Below are positions 1-7,374 of a stretch of 9,509 nt of DNA, piece after piece; the first letter of the stretch is position 1; every line of letters starts with the position of its first letter. The position numbers and the translations under genes are program-made. The stretch is from Woeseiaceae bacterium. GTDB lineage: Bacteria > Acidobacteriota > Vicinamibacteria > Vicinamibacterales > UBA823. The notes beneath the pieces were generated by a model, which saw only the letters and a list, made by a program, of their open reading frames with translations, had not been told where the DNA came from and made no database searches. The stretch covers positions 1 through 9,509 of the forward strand of contig NZSH01000068.1 in NCBI GenBank assembly GCA_002696705.1, written 5' to 3'.

Positions 1-1495
1 AATCACTAAATCCATTGCGCTTTAATGTTGTAAGCAGTTCAACTGACATATCTCGAAAACCAACCACGCCGGCAGTTTTCTCCAATTCGATGATCTCAGC
101 AAATTGCGATAAGAACCAACGATCGATATGAGTCGTTTTATGTATCTGATCAACCGTCCACCCTCGTCGTAATGCTGCAAAAACGCTCCACATCCTCCTG
201 TCCGTTGCCACCGAAATTTCACGTTGTAAAACTGCTGACTCTACTGCAGGTTCATTTAAGCGGCCAAAAATCTGAGCGGGCAGACCAAGTTCAAGTGAAC
301 GCACGCCTTTCATGAAGGCTTCTTTAAATGTTCGCCCAAGCGCCATGACTTCACCGACTGATTTCATTTGAGTCGTTAATGTTCTGTCAGCCAGTGGAAA
401 CTTCTCGAATGTCCATCGTGGAATCTTCACCACAACATAGTCGATTGTGGGTTCGAATGAGGCAGGAGTGAGCCGAGTAATATCATTTGGAATTTCATCC
501 AACCGGTAACCCAGCGCCAATTTTGCAGCAATCTTTGCGATTGGAAACCCTGTGGCCTTAGAAGCTAGTGCGGACGAGCGAGAAACTCGTGGGTTCATTT
601 CGATCGCCACGACCTTCCCGTTATCAGGATTGACAGCAAACTGGATATTCGAACCGCCAGTCTCCACTCCTACCCGACGAATGATCCTTCTAGCGATGTC
701 CCGTAAGCGCTGATATTCTTTGTCAGTGAGAGTCAGAGCAGGCGCAACGGTAATACTGTCACCGGTATGGATCCCCATCGGATCAATATTTTCGATGGAA
801 CAGATCACAACAAAGTTGTCGGCTCCATCACGCATCACTTCAAGTTCGAATTCCTTCCAACCAATCACCGACTCCTCTAACAACACCTCACTAACTGGAC
901 TTAATTCAAGGCCACGTACCGCAAGTTCACGTAGTTCCTCAACGTTATAAGCGATACCACCGCCAACACCGCCAAGAGTGAACGAAGGTCGAATAATCGT
1001 TGGAAATCCTATCTTTGTTACTGCTTCCAAGGCCTCATCCAACGTCCGAATGTAGACACTCGTCGGCACGTCGACGCCGATCGACCGCATTGCATCCTTA
1101 AATTGCAGCCGATCTTCAGCTACTTTAATCGCGTCCACCGAGGCACCAATCAGCTCCACACCATACTTAGCGAGCGTGCCATCCTCACCAAGCGTGACTG
1201 CTAGGTTAAGAGCGGTCTGACCACCAACCGTTGGCAACAGGGAATCAGGCTGTTCCTTTTCGATCACTTGACGTATTACCTCTGGTGTCATCGGCTCTAT
1301 GTATGTCTGATCAGCTATCTCTGGATCGGTCATGATAGTGGCAGGATTTGAGTTCACTAAAACAACTTCAAGGCCTTCATCCCGCAACGCCTTACAGGCT
1401 TGCGTGCCTGAATAGTCAAACTCGCAGGCTTGCCCAATCACGATCGGACCTGAACCAAGTACTAGGACGCGTTTCAGATCATTACGTTTGGGCAT
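1..1495 (-). CDS. carB: Carbamoyl-phosphate synthetase large subunit, N-terminal part (cut by window edge)
   Basis: CarB uses ammonia from CarA, bicarbonate and two ATP to make carbamoyl phosphate in the cytoplasm, for arginine and pyrimidine synthesis. I translated the minus strand from the ATG at 1495-1493 and read 498 open codons to the left edge, about the first half of a protein of roughly 1,070 residues. Seen: the opening [20 protein letters not shown] (residues 13-32), the ATP-grasp segment [12 protein letters not shown] (169-180), [12 protein letters not shown] (241-252), and metal ligands Q285, E299 and N301 in the same register as E. coli CarB. This covers the whole carboxyphosphate domain and most of the oligomerisation domain. 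The carbamate-kinase half and the MGS-like allosteric domain lie outside. A strong Shine-Dalgarno AGGGGAG (1506-1500) sits 4 nt before the ATG. carA ends 69 nt upstream on the same strand, so the two are probably co-transcribed. Confidence 0.97.
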   Translation of the reverse strand, partial: MPKRNDLKRVLVLGSGPIVIGQACEFDYSGTQACKALRDEGLEVVLVNSNPATIMTDPEIADQTYIEPMTPEVIRQVIEKEQPDSLLPTVGGQTALNLAVTLGEDGTLAKYGVELIGASVDAIKVAEDRLQFKDAMRSIGVDVPTSVYIRTLDEALEAVTKIGFPTIIRPSFTLGGVGGGIAYNVEELRELAVRGLELSPVSEVLLEESVIGWKEFELEVMRDGADNFVVICSIENIDPMGIHTGDSITVAPALTLTDKEYQRLRDIARRIIRRVGVETGGSNIQFAVNPDNGKVVAIEMNPRVSRSSALASKATGFPIAKIAAKLALGYRLDEIPNDITRLTPASFEPTIDYVVVKIPRWTFEKFPLADRTLTTQMKSVGEVMALGRTFKEAFMKGVRSLELGLPAQIFGRLNEPAVESAVLQREISVATDRRMWSVFAALRRGWTVDQIHKTTHIDRWFLSQFAEIIELEKTAGVVGFRDMSVELLTTLKRNGFSD

Positions 1496-1516
1496 AGGTC
1501 TCCCCTATTGGCACCA

Positions 1517-1532
1517 GACATAAACCTATGTC
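1517..1532 (-). other. Small hairpin in the carA-carB gap
   Basis: GACATA (1517-1522) and TATGTC (1527-1532) form a perfect 6-bp inverted repeat around 4 bases. On the car transcript the loop would read GGUU. It lies 11 nt upstream of the carB Shine-Dalgarno. The stem is AU-rich and short, with no U-run after it, so it is not a terminator. It could tune the CarA to CarB ratio or mRNA stability, or be chance. Confidence 0.25.
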
Positions 1533-1564
1533 GCATAAAGAGGCAAGCAACGTCAGTAACACAA

Positions 1565-2710
1565 TCAGCATCGAGACTCAATCGCGTCGATGAAATCCTG
1601 AAAAAGATAGTCAGCATCGTGTGGACCAGGAGATGCCTCGGGATGATACTGCACAGCAAAGACCGGCCTCGTTGTGTGTCTTAACCCTTCGACGGTTCCA
1701 TCGTAAAGATTGACGTGGGTTACTTCCACGTCTGATGATAAGGAATCTGAATCGATCGCAAAGCCGTGATTCTGTGACGTAATTTCAATACGATTGGTTG
1801 CCAGATTCTTGACCGGATGATTGGCGCCTCGGTGACCAAATTTCAATTTGTATGTTTTTCCACCCAGCGCTAAGCCCAATACTTGATGTCCTAAGCAAAT
1901 ACCGAACATTGGCACGTCACTGGCTATCAGCTCGCGCGCGTTCGCAACAGCATAGTCGAGCGGCGCCGGATCACCAGGACCGTTACTCAAGAAGATGCCG
2001 TGGGGCTCGATTGCAAGCAAGTCGCTTGCAGGAGAGGTCGCCGGAAACACATGCACATCACAGCCATAGGCTGTCAAGCGTCGTAAAATATTCCACTTCA
2101 TTCCAAAATCATATGCAGCTATCCGCAAACGCTGCTTGATTGAACGCTCATTTATTAATGTAAAATTACCGACTTCAGAACTGTTCCCTAGATCCATATC
2201 GTCTCGCCAGATGAATGGATCGGGACACGTCACGTGTTGCACCAAATCTAAACCTTCCATTGGAGCAATCGTCTTTGCCTCTTCTATGGCCTGCTCCATA
2301 CGCGAGGCGTCGGTTGTAACGATGCCTCGCATGACTCCACTGGAGCGTAACAACCGAGTTAAAGATCTCGTATCAATGTCAGAAATTGCAACAATGTCAT
2401 GTTCCTCAAGATAATTGTGCAATGTGTCCGAAGCGCGCCAGTTACTGGCAATTGGTGAAGCGTCGCGCATAATGAAGCCTGCAACTTGCGGACCACGCGA
2501 TTCATGGTCGTTGTCTGTAACGCCATAATTTCCAATCTGCGGACAAGTCATTGCAACAATCTGGCCGGAGTATGAAGGATCGGTCAATACCTCTTGGTAT
2601 CCGGTCATGCTCGTATTAAATACAACTTCGCCAGAAGTTTTCCCTTGTTTACCGAGCGAAACTCCTTCATAGCATGTACCATTCTCAAGCGCTAAGATGG
2701 CCTTAGTCAT
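1565..2710 (-). CDS. carA: Carbamoyl-phosphate synthetase small (glutaminase) subunit
   Basis: CarA hydrolyses glutamine and channels ammonia to CarB. The protein is 381 residues, normal for the family. The N-terminal CPSase small-chain domain covers about 1-150 ([10 protein letters not shown] at 31-40, DPSYSGQIV at 44-52). The C-terminal class I glutamine amidotransferase domain has LSNGPGDP (241-248), nucleophile Cys272 in GICLGHQ, and His356 and Glu358 in [12 protein letters not shown], so the triad is complete. The start is chosen at the ATG at 2710-2708. The Shine-Dalgarno AAGGGA (2723-2718) is 7 nt upstream, and the protein opens with the family-typical [12 protein letters not shown]. 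The frame stays open upstream to 2809, but that extension has no family similarity. The ATG overlaps the stop of a kinase-like relic as TGATG. carB follows 69 nt downstream. Confidence 0.97.
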   Translation of the reverse strand: MTKAILALENGTCYEGVSLGKQGKTSGEVVFNTSMTGYQEVLTDPSYSGQIVAMTCPQIGNYGVTDNDHESRGPQVAGFIMRDASPIASNWRASDTLHNYLEEHDIVAISDIDTRSLTRLLRSSGVMRGIVTTDASRMEQAIEEAKTIAPMEGLDLVQHVTCPDPFIWRDDMDLGNSSEVGNFTLINERSIKQRLRIAAYDFGMKWNILRRLTAYGCDVHVFPATSPASDLLAIEPHGIFLSNGPGDPAPLDYAVANARELIASDVPMFGICLGHQVLGLALGGKTYKLKFGHRGANHPVKNLATNRIEITSQNHGFAIDSDSLSSDVEVTHVNLYDGTVEGLRHTTRPVFAVQYHPEASPGPHDADYLFQDFIDAIESRC

Positions 2711-2901
2711 CAACGCATCCCTTCGACAGCTACTCGCTGCCCTTGATTGGAATCGTAGGCTCGAAATACGGAAATAAGAACACCTGCGCCAATTGAGTGC
2801 AGCACCCAATATGGGCCAAACACACTAGGCTGGGAGTATAAACTCGTATCTTCTGGCGTCAGTGCAGGTACTCCTCCAAGAAGTAATGAAAATGCTAACA
2901 C
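2710..2901 (-). pseudogene. Truncated Ser/Thr protein-kinase-like N-terminal fragment upstream of carA
   Basis: This is a 63-codon frame from GTG (2901-2899) to TGA (2712-2710). Residues 28-40 read [13 protein letters not shown], 45-50 VFRAYD and 57-59 VAV. That is the order seen at the start of bacterial Hanks-type kinases: GPY-x-VL, glycine-rich loop, V-(Y/F)-RA-x-D, VAVK. The lysine that binds ATP would be residue 60, but here it is Glu, and the frame stops three codons later. The second half of the glycine loop is also abnormal (VLI where GMG is usual). No catalytic HRD or DFG part follows, because carA begins at once. An active kinase is therefore excluded. Residues 1-27 are hydrophobic at first and unrecognised. 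I infer a relic left by a deletion that removed the kinase body. It could instead be a short expressed leader peptide. The kinase resemblance is from memory of family motifs, without an alignment. Confidence 0.45.
2835..2862 (-). promoter_or_regulatory. Candidate sigma-70-type promoter for carAB
   Basis: On the minus strand a -35 CTGACG (2862-2857, 4 of 6 to TTGACA with the TGAC core) is followed after 16 bp by a -10 TATACT (2840-2835, 5 of 6). Transcription would begin near 2828 and give carA a leader of about 118 nt. The promoter lies inside the kinase-like relic, so the relic would not be translated in full from this transcript. A short dyad, CCCA-ATA-TGGG (2805-2815), lies early in that leader. 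This is the best promoter match I found in the carA-bshC divergent region. Confidence 0.5.
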
Positions 2902-2912
2902 GGAACGACGTG

Positions 2913-2932
2913 CAATGATCGTGAAATCATTG
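2913..2932. repeat. Inverted repeat in the carA/bshC divergent region
   Basis: CAATGAT (2913-2919) and ATCATTG (2926-2932) are perfect 7-bp arms around 6 bases. It sits between the divergent units, 12 bp upstream of the kinase-like relic and 94 bp upstream of bshC. It could be an operator for either side. I do not recognise it as an ARG box or any named regulator site. Apart from this, bases 2902-3026 show no clear gene or promoter. Confidence 0.3.
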
Positions 2933-3026
2933 GCTTCACTGCCGCACAGGTATATCTAAGGATCCTTGACACCCTAATGACCGTCTGAAACAGTTAGATT
3001 TTGCGTGCTCTAAACTGGAAACTACT

Positions 3027-4658
3027 GTGTTGTCCTCTAAGCGTACTTTAGTAGACTGTCGTCAATTTTCGTGGATCCGACGATTCGCGTTGGATTACTC
3101 CTACGATTTCTCAAATGTGTCGGCCTATTTTAATGGTGATCCAATGTCCAGCGAGGCTTGGCATACGAGGATCACAGAACGGACCAACCATGGGCGAAAC
3201 ACCGAAACGATAGCCGACATCCTAGAAACGCAACAGCATCAACGAGGTGCGCCTCCGGCAGCGTTAGCTGCAACCCAACGGCTCCGCAAATCCAACAGTG
3301 TAGCGATCGTCACGGGCCAGCAAGCAGGACTCTTTGGTGGTCCCCTTTTCACGCTGCTAAAAGCCATCACTGTTCTCCAGCTCGCTGAACAAATGGCTGT
3401 GGCACATAAGGTGCCGACAGTCCCCATATTTTGGATCGACTCAGAAGATCATGACTGGGAAGAAATTGGATCTTGCAATGTACTAAATACTGAATTGAAA
3501 CATACATCCATCACACTCATCCCACCGCCTGGTGCTGGTACAAACCCAGTGGCTTCACTTCAAATCGGGCCAGATGTTAAGGAGGTAATTAATGAACTTA
3601 AGGATTCACTGACTCCGACCGAATTCACTGCCGAATTAATCGGTCAACTACAAGACACCTATGTTGAAGGACGTGGTGTAGCCGATGCATTCGGACGCTG
3701 GCTGGAGTCTTTCTTAGGAAAACAAGGACTTGTTGTCTTCGATGGCTCAGATCCCTCGGCGAAACATCTAGTGGCTGGGGTGTTTGAAAAAGAAGTGCGC
3801 GCCAAAGGCCACACAGCAGCCTTGGCAACGACGGCGGGTTCTCAGCTTACGGCTTGCGGATACCACGCGCAAGTCAAACCTCAATCTGACAGCGTCAATC
3901 TGTTTCGAATTGACTCAACTCGACAAGCGATTCGACGAAATGATGACGGATTTATAGTTGGGAAACGTTTATATAGCACCGACGACCTCGTCAGCGAAAT
4001 ATTGGCGCACCCTGAACGGTTCAGCCCTAACGTATTGTTGCGTCCTCTCGTGCAGGACACTTTATTTCCAACGGTTTGTTATGTGTCCGGGCCAAATGAG
4101 CTCAGCTACTTCGGGCAGCTTAGCGAAGTTTACAAGTACTTTGGCGTACCAATGCCGTTGATCTATCCACGTGCATCAGCCACGATTATTGATTCCTCAA
4201 CTGCACGCTTCCTGTCACGCACCAATCTTCCAATGGAAACACTACAGCCTCGAGATGAAGCTGCCCTGAACCACTTTCTTGAAGCACAATTACCTTCTGC
4301 AGTGGAACAATCTATGCAATCTGTTGGAAGTGCTCTCCAACAAAGTATGAAGGATTTAATCGCAGCAGTACCAACTGTTGATCCCACTCTAACTGCTGCG
4401 ACACAGTCAACGCTCAAGCGAATGGAACGCGATCTCCAAAATCTTCACAATAAAATTCTGAATGCAACAAAACGAAAAAATGAAACCCTAAGACGGCAGT
4501 TCTTGCGGGCACAGGCACAACTATTCCCGCATGGTGCCCCTCAAGAACGAGCCGTTGGATTCGTTTATTTTCTCAATTTGTACGGACCTGCATTCATAGA
4601 TTTACTGGTAAACGACCTCTCAATAACACCCAAGCAACATTCAGTCCTTACCCCTTAG
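3027..4658 (+). CDS. bshC: Bacillithiol biosynthesis cysteine-adding enzyme BshC
   Basis: BshC adds cysteine to glucosaminyl-malate, the last step of bacillithiol synthesis, a cytoplasmic thiol for redox balance and metal or drug detoxification. The 543 residues fit the family length. Seen: VTGQQAGLFGGP (95-106) in the Rossmann-like core, FWIDSEDHDWEEI (135-147), the conserved stretch from SPNVLLRPL (333-341) through SGPNELSYFGQ (354-364) to PLIYPR (377-382), and a charged helical segment at about 455-500 that fits the family's coiled coil. The C-terminal part (QERAVGFVYFLNLYG, 506-520) is also typical. The start is GTG, with a weak GGAAA 5 nt upstream; the residues that follow (LVDCRQFSWIRR) look like true N-terminal sequence. 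It is divergent from carA. The partner genes bshA and bshB are not in the window, so bacillithiol production is inferred from this one enzyme. Confidence 0.95.
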   Translation: MLSSKRTLVDCRQFSWIRRFALDYSYDFSNVSAYFNGDPMSSEAWHTRITERTNHGRNTETIADILETQQHQRGAPPAALAATQRLRKSNSVAIVTGQQAGLFGGPLFTLLKAITVLQLAEQMAVAHKVPTVPIFWIDSEDHDWEEIGSCNVLNTELKHTSITLIPPPGAGTNPVASLQIGPDVKEVINELKDSLTPTEFTAELIGQLQDTYVEGRGVADAFGRWLESFLGKQGLVVFDGSDPSAKHLVAGVFEKEVRAKGHTAALATTAGSQLTACGYHAQVKPQSDSVNLFRIDSTRQAIRRNDDGFIVGKRLYSTDDLVSEILAHPERFSPNVLLRPLVQDTLFPTVCYVSGPNELSYFGQLSEVYKYFGVPMPLIYPRASATIIDSSTARFLSRTNLPMETLQPRDEAALNHFLEAQLPSAVEQSMQSVGSALQQSMKDLIAAVPTVDPTLTAATQSTLKRMERDLQNLHNKILNATKRKNETLRRQFLRAQAQLFPHGAPQERAVGFVYFLNLYGPAFIDLLVNDLSITPKQHSVLTP

Positions 4659-4685
4659 CGTGCCACGCCAATGTAGGCGCTACGC
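4658..4685 (+). other. Imperfect hairpin right after the bshC stop
   Basis: GCGT (4658-4661) with ACGC (4682-4685), and CGCC (4666-4669) with GGCG (4676-4679), form an interrupted stem around AATGTA. It starts at the last base of the bshC stop codon. It could protect the 3' end or weaken read-through. No U-run follows (the next bases are AAGGG), so I do not call it an intrinsic terminator. Confidence 0.3.
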
Positions 4686-4688
4686 AAG

Positions 4689-4711
4689 GGAGGTCCTCCG
4701 CCTGATATAAT
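4689..4711 (+). promoter_or_regulatory. Extended -10 promoter for xdhC with an overlapping dyad
   Basis: TGATATAAT (4703-4711) is a perfect extended -10: TG, one base, then TATAAT. No good -35 is seen at 16-18 bp upstream, which is common for extended -10 promoters. Just upstream, GGAGG-T-CCTCC (4689-4699) is a perfect 5-bp dyad lying where a -35-region operator would sit. Transcription would start near 4716-4718, giving a leader of about 52 nt before xdhC. The transcript may continue into hrcA and the genes beyond. Confidence 0.55.
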
Positions 4712-4717
4712 TAGGAC

Positions 4718-4770
4718 ACCGCTTGGGAGGAAATTTTATTCAGTCCAAGCTATCAGACTTAAGTGTGATA
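4718..4770 (+). promoter_or_regulatory. Structured 5' leader of xdhC (two adjacent hairpins)
   Basis: GCTTGG (4721-4726) pairs perfectly with CCAAGC (4745-4750) around an 18-base loop, and TATCA (4751-4755) pairs with TGATA (4766-4770) around 10 bases. The second stem starts at the base after the first and ends on the A of the xdhC ATG. The only strong ribosome-binding sequence here, GGGAGG (4725-4730), lies at the first stem and loop, 39 nt before the start. It may mark translational control or a tiny upstream frame. No named riboswitch is recognised. Confidence 0.35.
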
Positions 4771-5621
4771 TGAGCCAAGACGTCTTCGAAGCAATTGCGA
4801 AAGCACTGAAAAACGGTGAGCCGGCAGCCTTAGTTACAATTATTAAGGCGCAAGGCTCAACACCCCAGCGTGTTGGTGCGAAGATGCTTGTGTTCGCGGA
4901 CGGTCGAACAGTAGGTACTATTGGGGGTGGTTGCTACGAACACGATGCGTTCTGGAAAGCACGTAACGTATTAGAAACCCGGAAACCTGTATTAGCACGA
5001 TATGAACTAACGGACGATTTTGCAGAGGAATCTGGTCTCGTCTGTGGTGGAGAAATGGAAGTGTACATCGATCCAATCGAACCTGTGCCACCGTTGTACA
5101 TAATCGGTGCTGGACATGTAGGATACCAACTGTCGCGAGTTGCAGCCTCTGTGGGCTTCCAGATTCACGTAATTGACGACCGCCAGAAATTTGCTAACGC
5201 TGAACGGTTTCCAGATGCTACGGAAATAATTGTCGATTCGGTCCCCGACTGGCTCCATCGGACTGAATTCCCACCATACTCTTACGTGGTTATTGTCACT
5301 CGAGGACACCGACACGACCTAGATGCACTTCGCGCTCTAGCCGCACGCGACCTGCGGTACCTTGGTTTAATTGGCAGCAAGGCTAAAGTTGTAAAGATTT
5401 TTGAAGAACTAGCAACTGAGTCGATGCCAAGCGAGTGTCTACAGCGCGTTCATGCCCCGATTGGACTCGATATCGGCGCCGTAACGCCACAGGAAATTGC
5501 AGTAAGTATTCTTGCTGAATTGATCGCTGTAAAGCACGGAAAAGTAGACATTGGTAAATCCGGTGACGACTCAACCGTACAATCAATGCGCTGGACACCG
5601 AAGAATCTAAAGACGCCCTAG
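4770..5621 (+). CDS. XdhC/CoxI family molybdenum-hydroxylase maturation protein
   Basis: XdhC-family proteins bind molybdenum cofactor and help sulfurate it and insert it into xanthine dehydrogenase or CO dehydrogenase-type enzymes. The 283-residue protein has both usual halves. The N-terminal XdhC/CoxI domain shows AQGSTPQRVGAKM (27-39), GTIGGGCYE (49-57) and CGGEMEVYIDP (92-102). The C-terminal Rossmann domain shows IIGAGHVG (111-118), VTRGHRHD (176-183), YLGLIGSKAK (197-206) and HAPIGLDIGA (228-237). No molybdenum hydroxylase subunits are nearby, so its client enzyme is unknown. The ATG has no clear Shine-Dalgarno at normal spacing; a strong GGGAGG lies 39 nt upstream but no ATG, GTG or TTG in this frame follows it. 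The next gene, hrcA, begins 45 bp after the stop. I leave the symbol empty because XdhC and CoxF/CoxI roles cannot be separated here. Confidence 0.9.
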   Translation: MSQDVFEAIAKALKNGEPAALVTIIKAQGSTPQRVGAKMLVFADGRTVGTIGGGCYEHDAFWKARNVLETRKPVLARYELTDDFAEESGLVCGGEMEVYIDPIEPVPPLYIIGAGHVGYQLSRVAASVGFQIHVIDDRQKFANAERFPDATEIIVDSVPDWLHRTEFPPYSYVVIVTRGHRHDLDALRALAARDLRYLGLIGSKAKVVKIFEELATESMPSECLQRVHAPIGLDIGAVTPQEIAVSILAELIAVKHGKVDIGKSGDDSTVQSMRWTPKNLKTP

Positions 5622-5666
5622 TGTGCTAAATTTGAAAGTAGACCAATCAACTAACGGAACTTAATC

Positions 5667-6755
5667 GTGACGCCCAGTCAATCGCGCGCCACGCGCCGAA
5701 ATAAAGAAGTCTCCGCCAGGTCACAAGCGATTCTAGTTTCGCTTGTGCGTGCATACATCGAATGTGGCGAGCCAATATCATCACTATGGCTAGCACGACA
5801 CGGTGGCTTCGGTGTTTCGTCGGCAACCGTCCGGAGCGCTTTGGCTGAGCTTGAACAATACGGTTACATCACGAGACCTCATACTTCCTCCGGACGTGTA
5901 CCTACGGATCTTGGCTATCGATGTTATGTCGACTTATTGCTTCGGGATCGACGAAAAATACGTCGGCCACAGCAAGTTCAAACACGGTTACGCCATGGAA
6001 CTATTGAAGATGTTCTAACGAGCGTTTCGTATGAATTGTCTCGGGTGTCACACGTTTTGGGTTTTGCGCTAGCAACGCCAAATGAAAATTCGGCGTTTCG
6101 ACATATCGATTTTGTTCGACTAGAAAACACACGTATTCTTGTCGTGCTGGTCTCAGCTACTGGTTATATCTCGCACAAAATAGTAAGCCTGAATGAAAAT
6201 GTCGCGGTAGAACATCTAGAACAAGCAGCAAATTATCTTAACGTAGAATTTGCTGGTTTATCTCTTGCAAAGGTACGCAAGGGCATTGCGAATCATTTCG
6301 ATGAGGAGCAGGCCCGACCCAATAGTGCCACTACCCTAGCGCTGCGATTAGCGCGAGTGGCCTTCACTAACATGACTCCAAGTAACGCATTGTTCGTCCA
6401 AGGAGTTTCATTACTGCTCAACAATGTTGTTGAGGGTGACGACCGCATCTCGGTGCCAACATTACAGGTGTTATTCGAACTTATTGAAGAAAAGACACAA
6501 CTTGTAAAACTGTTAAAAAGATATGTGGATGGACAAGGATTAACGATAATTATTGGTACCGAACATTCACTACCAAACTTTCAAAACTTTAGCTTAATTG
6601 CGTCGACTTATTTCGACGGCAGTCAAACCGGTTGCGTTGGGGTCTTAGGACCGCGTCGAATGCACTATTCACAGAACATCGCTGCCGTCGACAGTGTCTC
6701 ACGCTCAGTAAGCAGACTTTTGATCCCACCACAAACAGGCACGGCCGCTAACTGA
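5667..6755 (+). CDS. hrcA: Heat-inducible transcription repressor HrcA
   Basis: HrcA represses chaperone genes by binding CIRCE operators and depends on GroEL for activity. The 362 residues match the family. The N-terminal winged helix is clear: SQAILVSLVRAYIECGEP (19-36), then SSATVRSALAELEQYGYI (51-68) and PHTSSGRVPTDLGYRCYVD (71-89), the strongest family signature. The GAF-like middle spans roughly 110-320, and the C-terminal GPRRMHYSQNIAAVD (328-342) is typical. The start is GTG, with a weak GGAA (5656-5659) 7 nt upstream; no better start lies nearby. The 45-bp gap before it holds a weak extended -10-like TGCTAAATT (5624-5632) but no CIRCE palindrome. grpE follows after 10 bp, so the two are co-transcribed. 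The repressor probably acts on groESL or dnaK elsewhere. Confidence 0.94.
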   Translation: MTPSQSRATRRNKEVSARSQAILVSLVRAYIECGEPISSLWLARHGGFGVSSATVRSALAELEQYGYITRPHTSSGRVPTDLGYRCYVDLLLRDRRKIRRPQQVQTRLRHGTIEDVLTSVSYELSRVSHVLGFALATPNENSAFRHIDFVRLENTRILVVLVSATGYISHKIVSLNENVAVEHLEQAANYLNVEFAGLSLAKVRKGIANHFDEEQARPNSATTLALRLARVAFTNMTPSNALFVQGVSLLLNNVVEGDDRISVPTLQVLFELIEEKTQLVKLLKRYVDGQGLTIIIGTEHSLPNFQNFSLIASTYFDGSQTGCVGVLGPRRMHYSQNIAAVDSVSRSVSRLLIPPQTGTAAN

Positions 6756-6765
6756 ACGAGGCTAA

Positions 6766-7374
6766 ATGAGCGACGATTTGAAGACTAAGTTGTCAGAGGA
6801 CACCCAGGACGGCGATACCTCAATGGTCGAGAACCAAGATCAAGCCAGTTCGGAATCTGAACCAAAAGGAGAAGGGGACCAAAATGAGGAGCAGACTGCT
6901 AACACGACTAGCGTGCCGGTTGACCCTCTAGCTGAAACCGAACATCAGCGTGATGAATACCGCGAGCAGCTACTTCGCAAGACTGCAGAATTTGATAATT
7001 ATCGAAAGCGCGTTGATCGCGAGCGCCGCGACCTCGCTAACTATGCAGCAATCGATCTGCTGGAGCAACTCTTACCAAGCATTGATGACTTGGAACGTGC
7101 GCTACAGGTCGACACAAAACTAGGTAAAGTAGAAACTTACCGAGACGGCATTGAACTCATCCATCGTCAATTGATGGAATTATTGCAGAAACATCAGGTG
7201 ACACCGCTTGAGACCGCAGGCGTAGATTTCGATCCACACTTTCACGAAGCTGTCGCCCACGAGACAAGTGCTGACCATCGAGATGGTGAGATCATTGAGG
7301 AAGTACGCCGAGGTTATCTGCTTGGCGATCGCCTACTCCGTCCAGCGATGGTGAAAGTGGCTAAACGTGAGTAA
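6766..7374 (+). CDS. grpE: Nucleotide exchange factor GrpE
   Basis: GrpE releases ADP from DnaK during the chaperone cycle and acts as a dimer. The 202-residue protein has an acidic, low-complexity, probably disordered tail (1-55, rich in D, E, Q, S), then the long dimer helix with KTAEFDNYRKRVDRER (72-87). The four-helix part follows (LLPSIDDLERAL, 102-113), and the C-terminal beta domain carries GVDFDPHFHEAV (152-163) and RRGYLLGDRLLRPAMVKVA (181-199). All family hallmarks are present. The ATG is preceded by GAGG (6758-6761) with a 4-nt spacer, 10 bp after the hrcA stop. Its 3' end overlaps dnaJ by 8 bp, which suggests translational coupling. DnaK itself is not between grpE and dnaJ. Confidence 0.96.
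   Translation: MSDDLKTKLSEDTQDGDTSMVENQDQASSESEPKGEGDQNEEQTANTTSVPVDPLAETEHQRDEYREQLLRKTAEFDNYRKRVDRERRDLANYAAIDLLEQLLPSIDDLERALQVDTKLGKVETYRDGIELIHRQLMELLQKHQVTPLETAGVDFDPHFHEAVAHETSADHRDGEIIEEVRRGYLLGDRLLRPAMVKVAKRE

Noticed and set aside
2710..2809. Extension of CarA by 33 residues to an upstream start at 2809
   Set aside because: The extension lacks family similarity, while the ATG at 2710 has a good Shine-Dalgarno and the typical N-terminus. The bases are shared with the kinase-like frame.
2958..2967. 10-bp palindrome AAGGATCCTT as an operator
   Set aside because: A short palindrome with no spacer is expected by chance, and it has no clear relation to a promoter.
2966..3000. Perfect TTGACA (2966-2971) ahead of bshC as a promoter
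   Set aside because: No -10-like hexamer lies 16-18 bp downstream; the nearest, TAGATT at 2995, would need a 23-bp spacer.
4163..4417. 84-codon minus-strand frame inside bshC, and similar frames opposite or within other genes (for example 720-950, 1852-2414, 7482-7913)
   Set aside because: They lie wholly inside well-supported genes in other frames, and their translations show no domain motifs.
4658..4699. Intrinsic terminator after bshC
   Set aside because: Stem pairing is interrupted and neither it nor the adjacent dyad is followed by a U-run.
5603..5629. CIRCE-like half-site GTGTGCTAA (5621-5629) just before hrcA
   Set aside because: It differs from GAGTGCTAA by one base, but the partner arm nine bases upstream (5603-5611, GAATCTAAA) does not match TTAGCACTC, so there is no palindrome.
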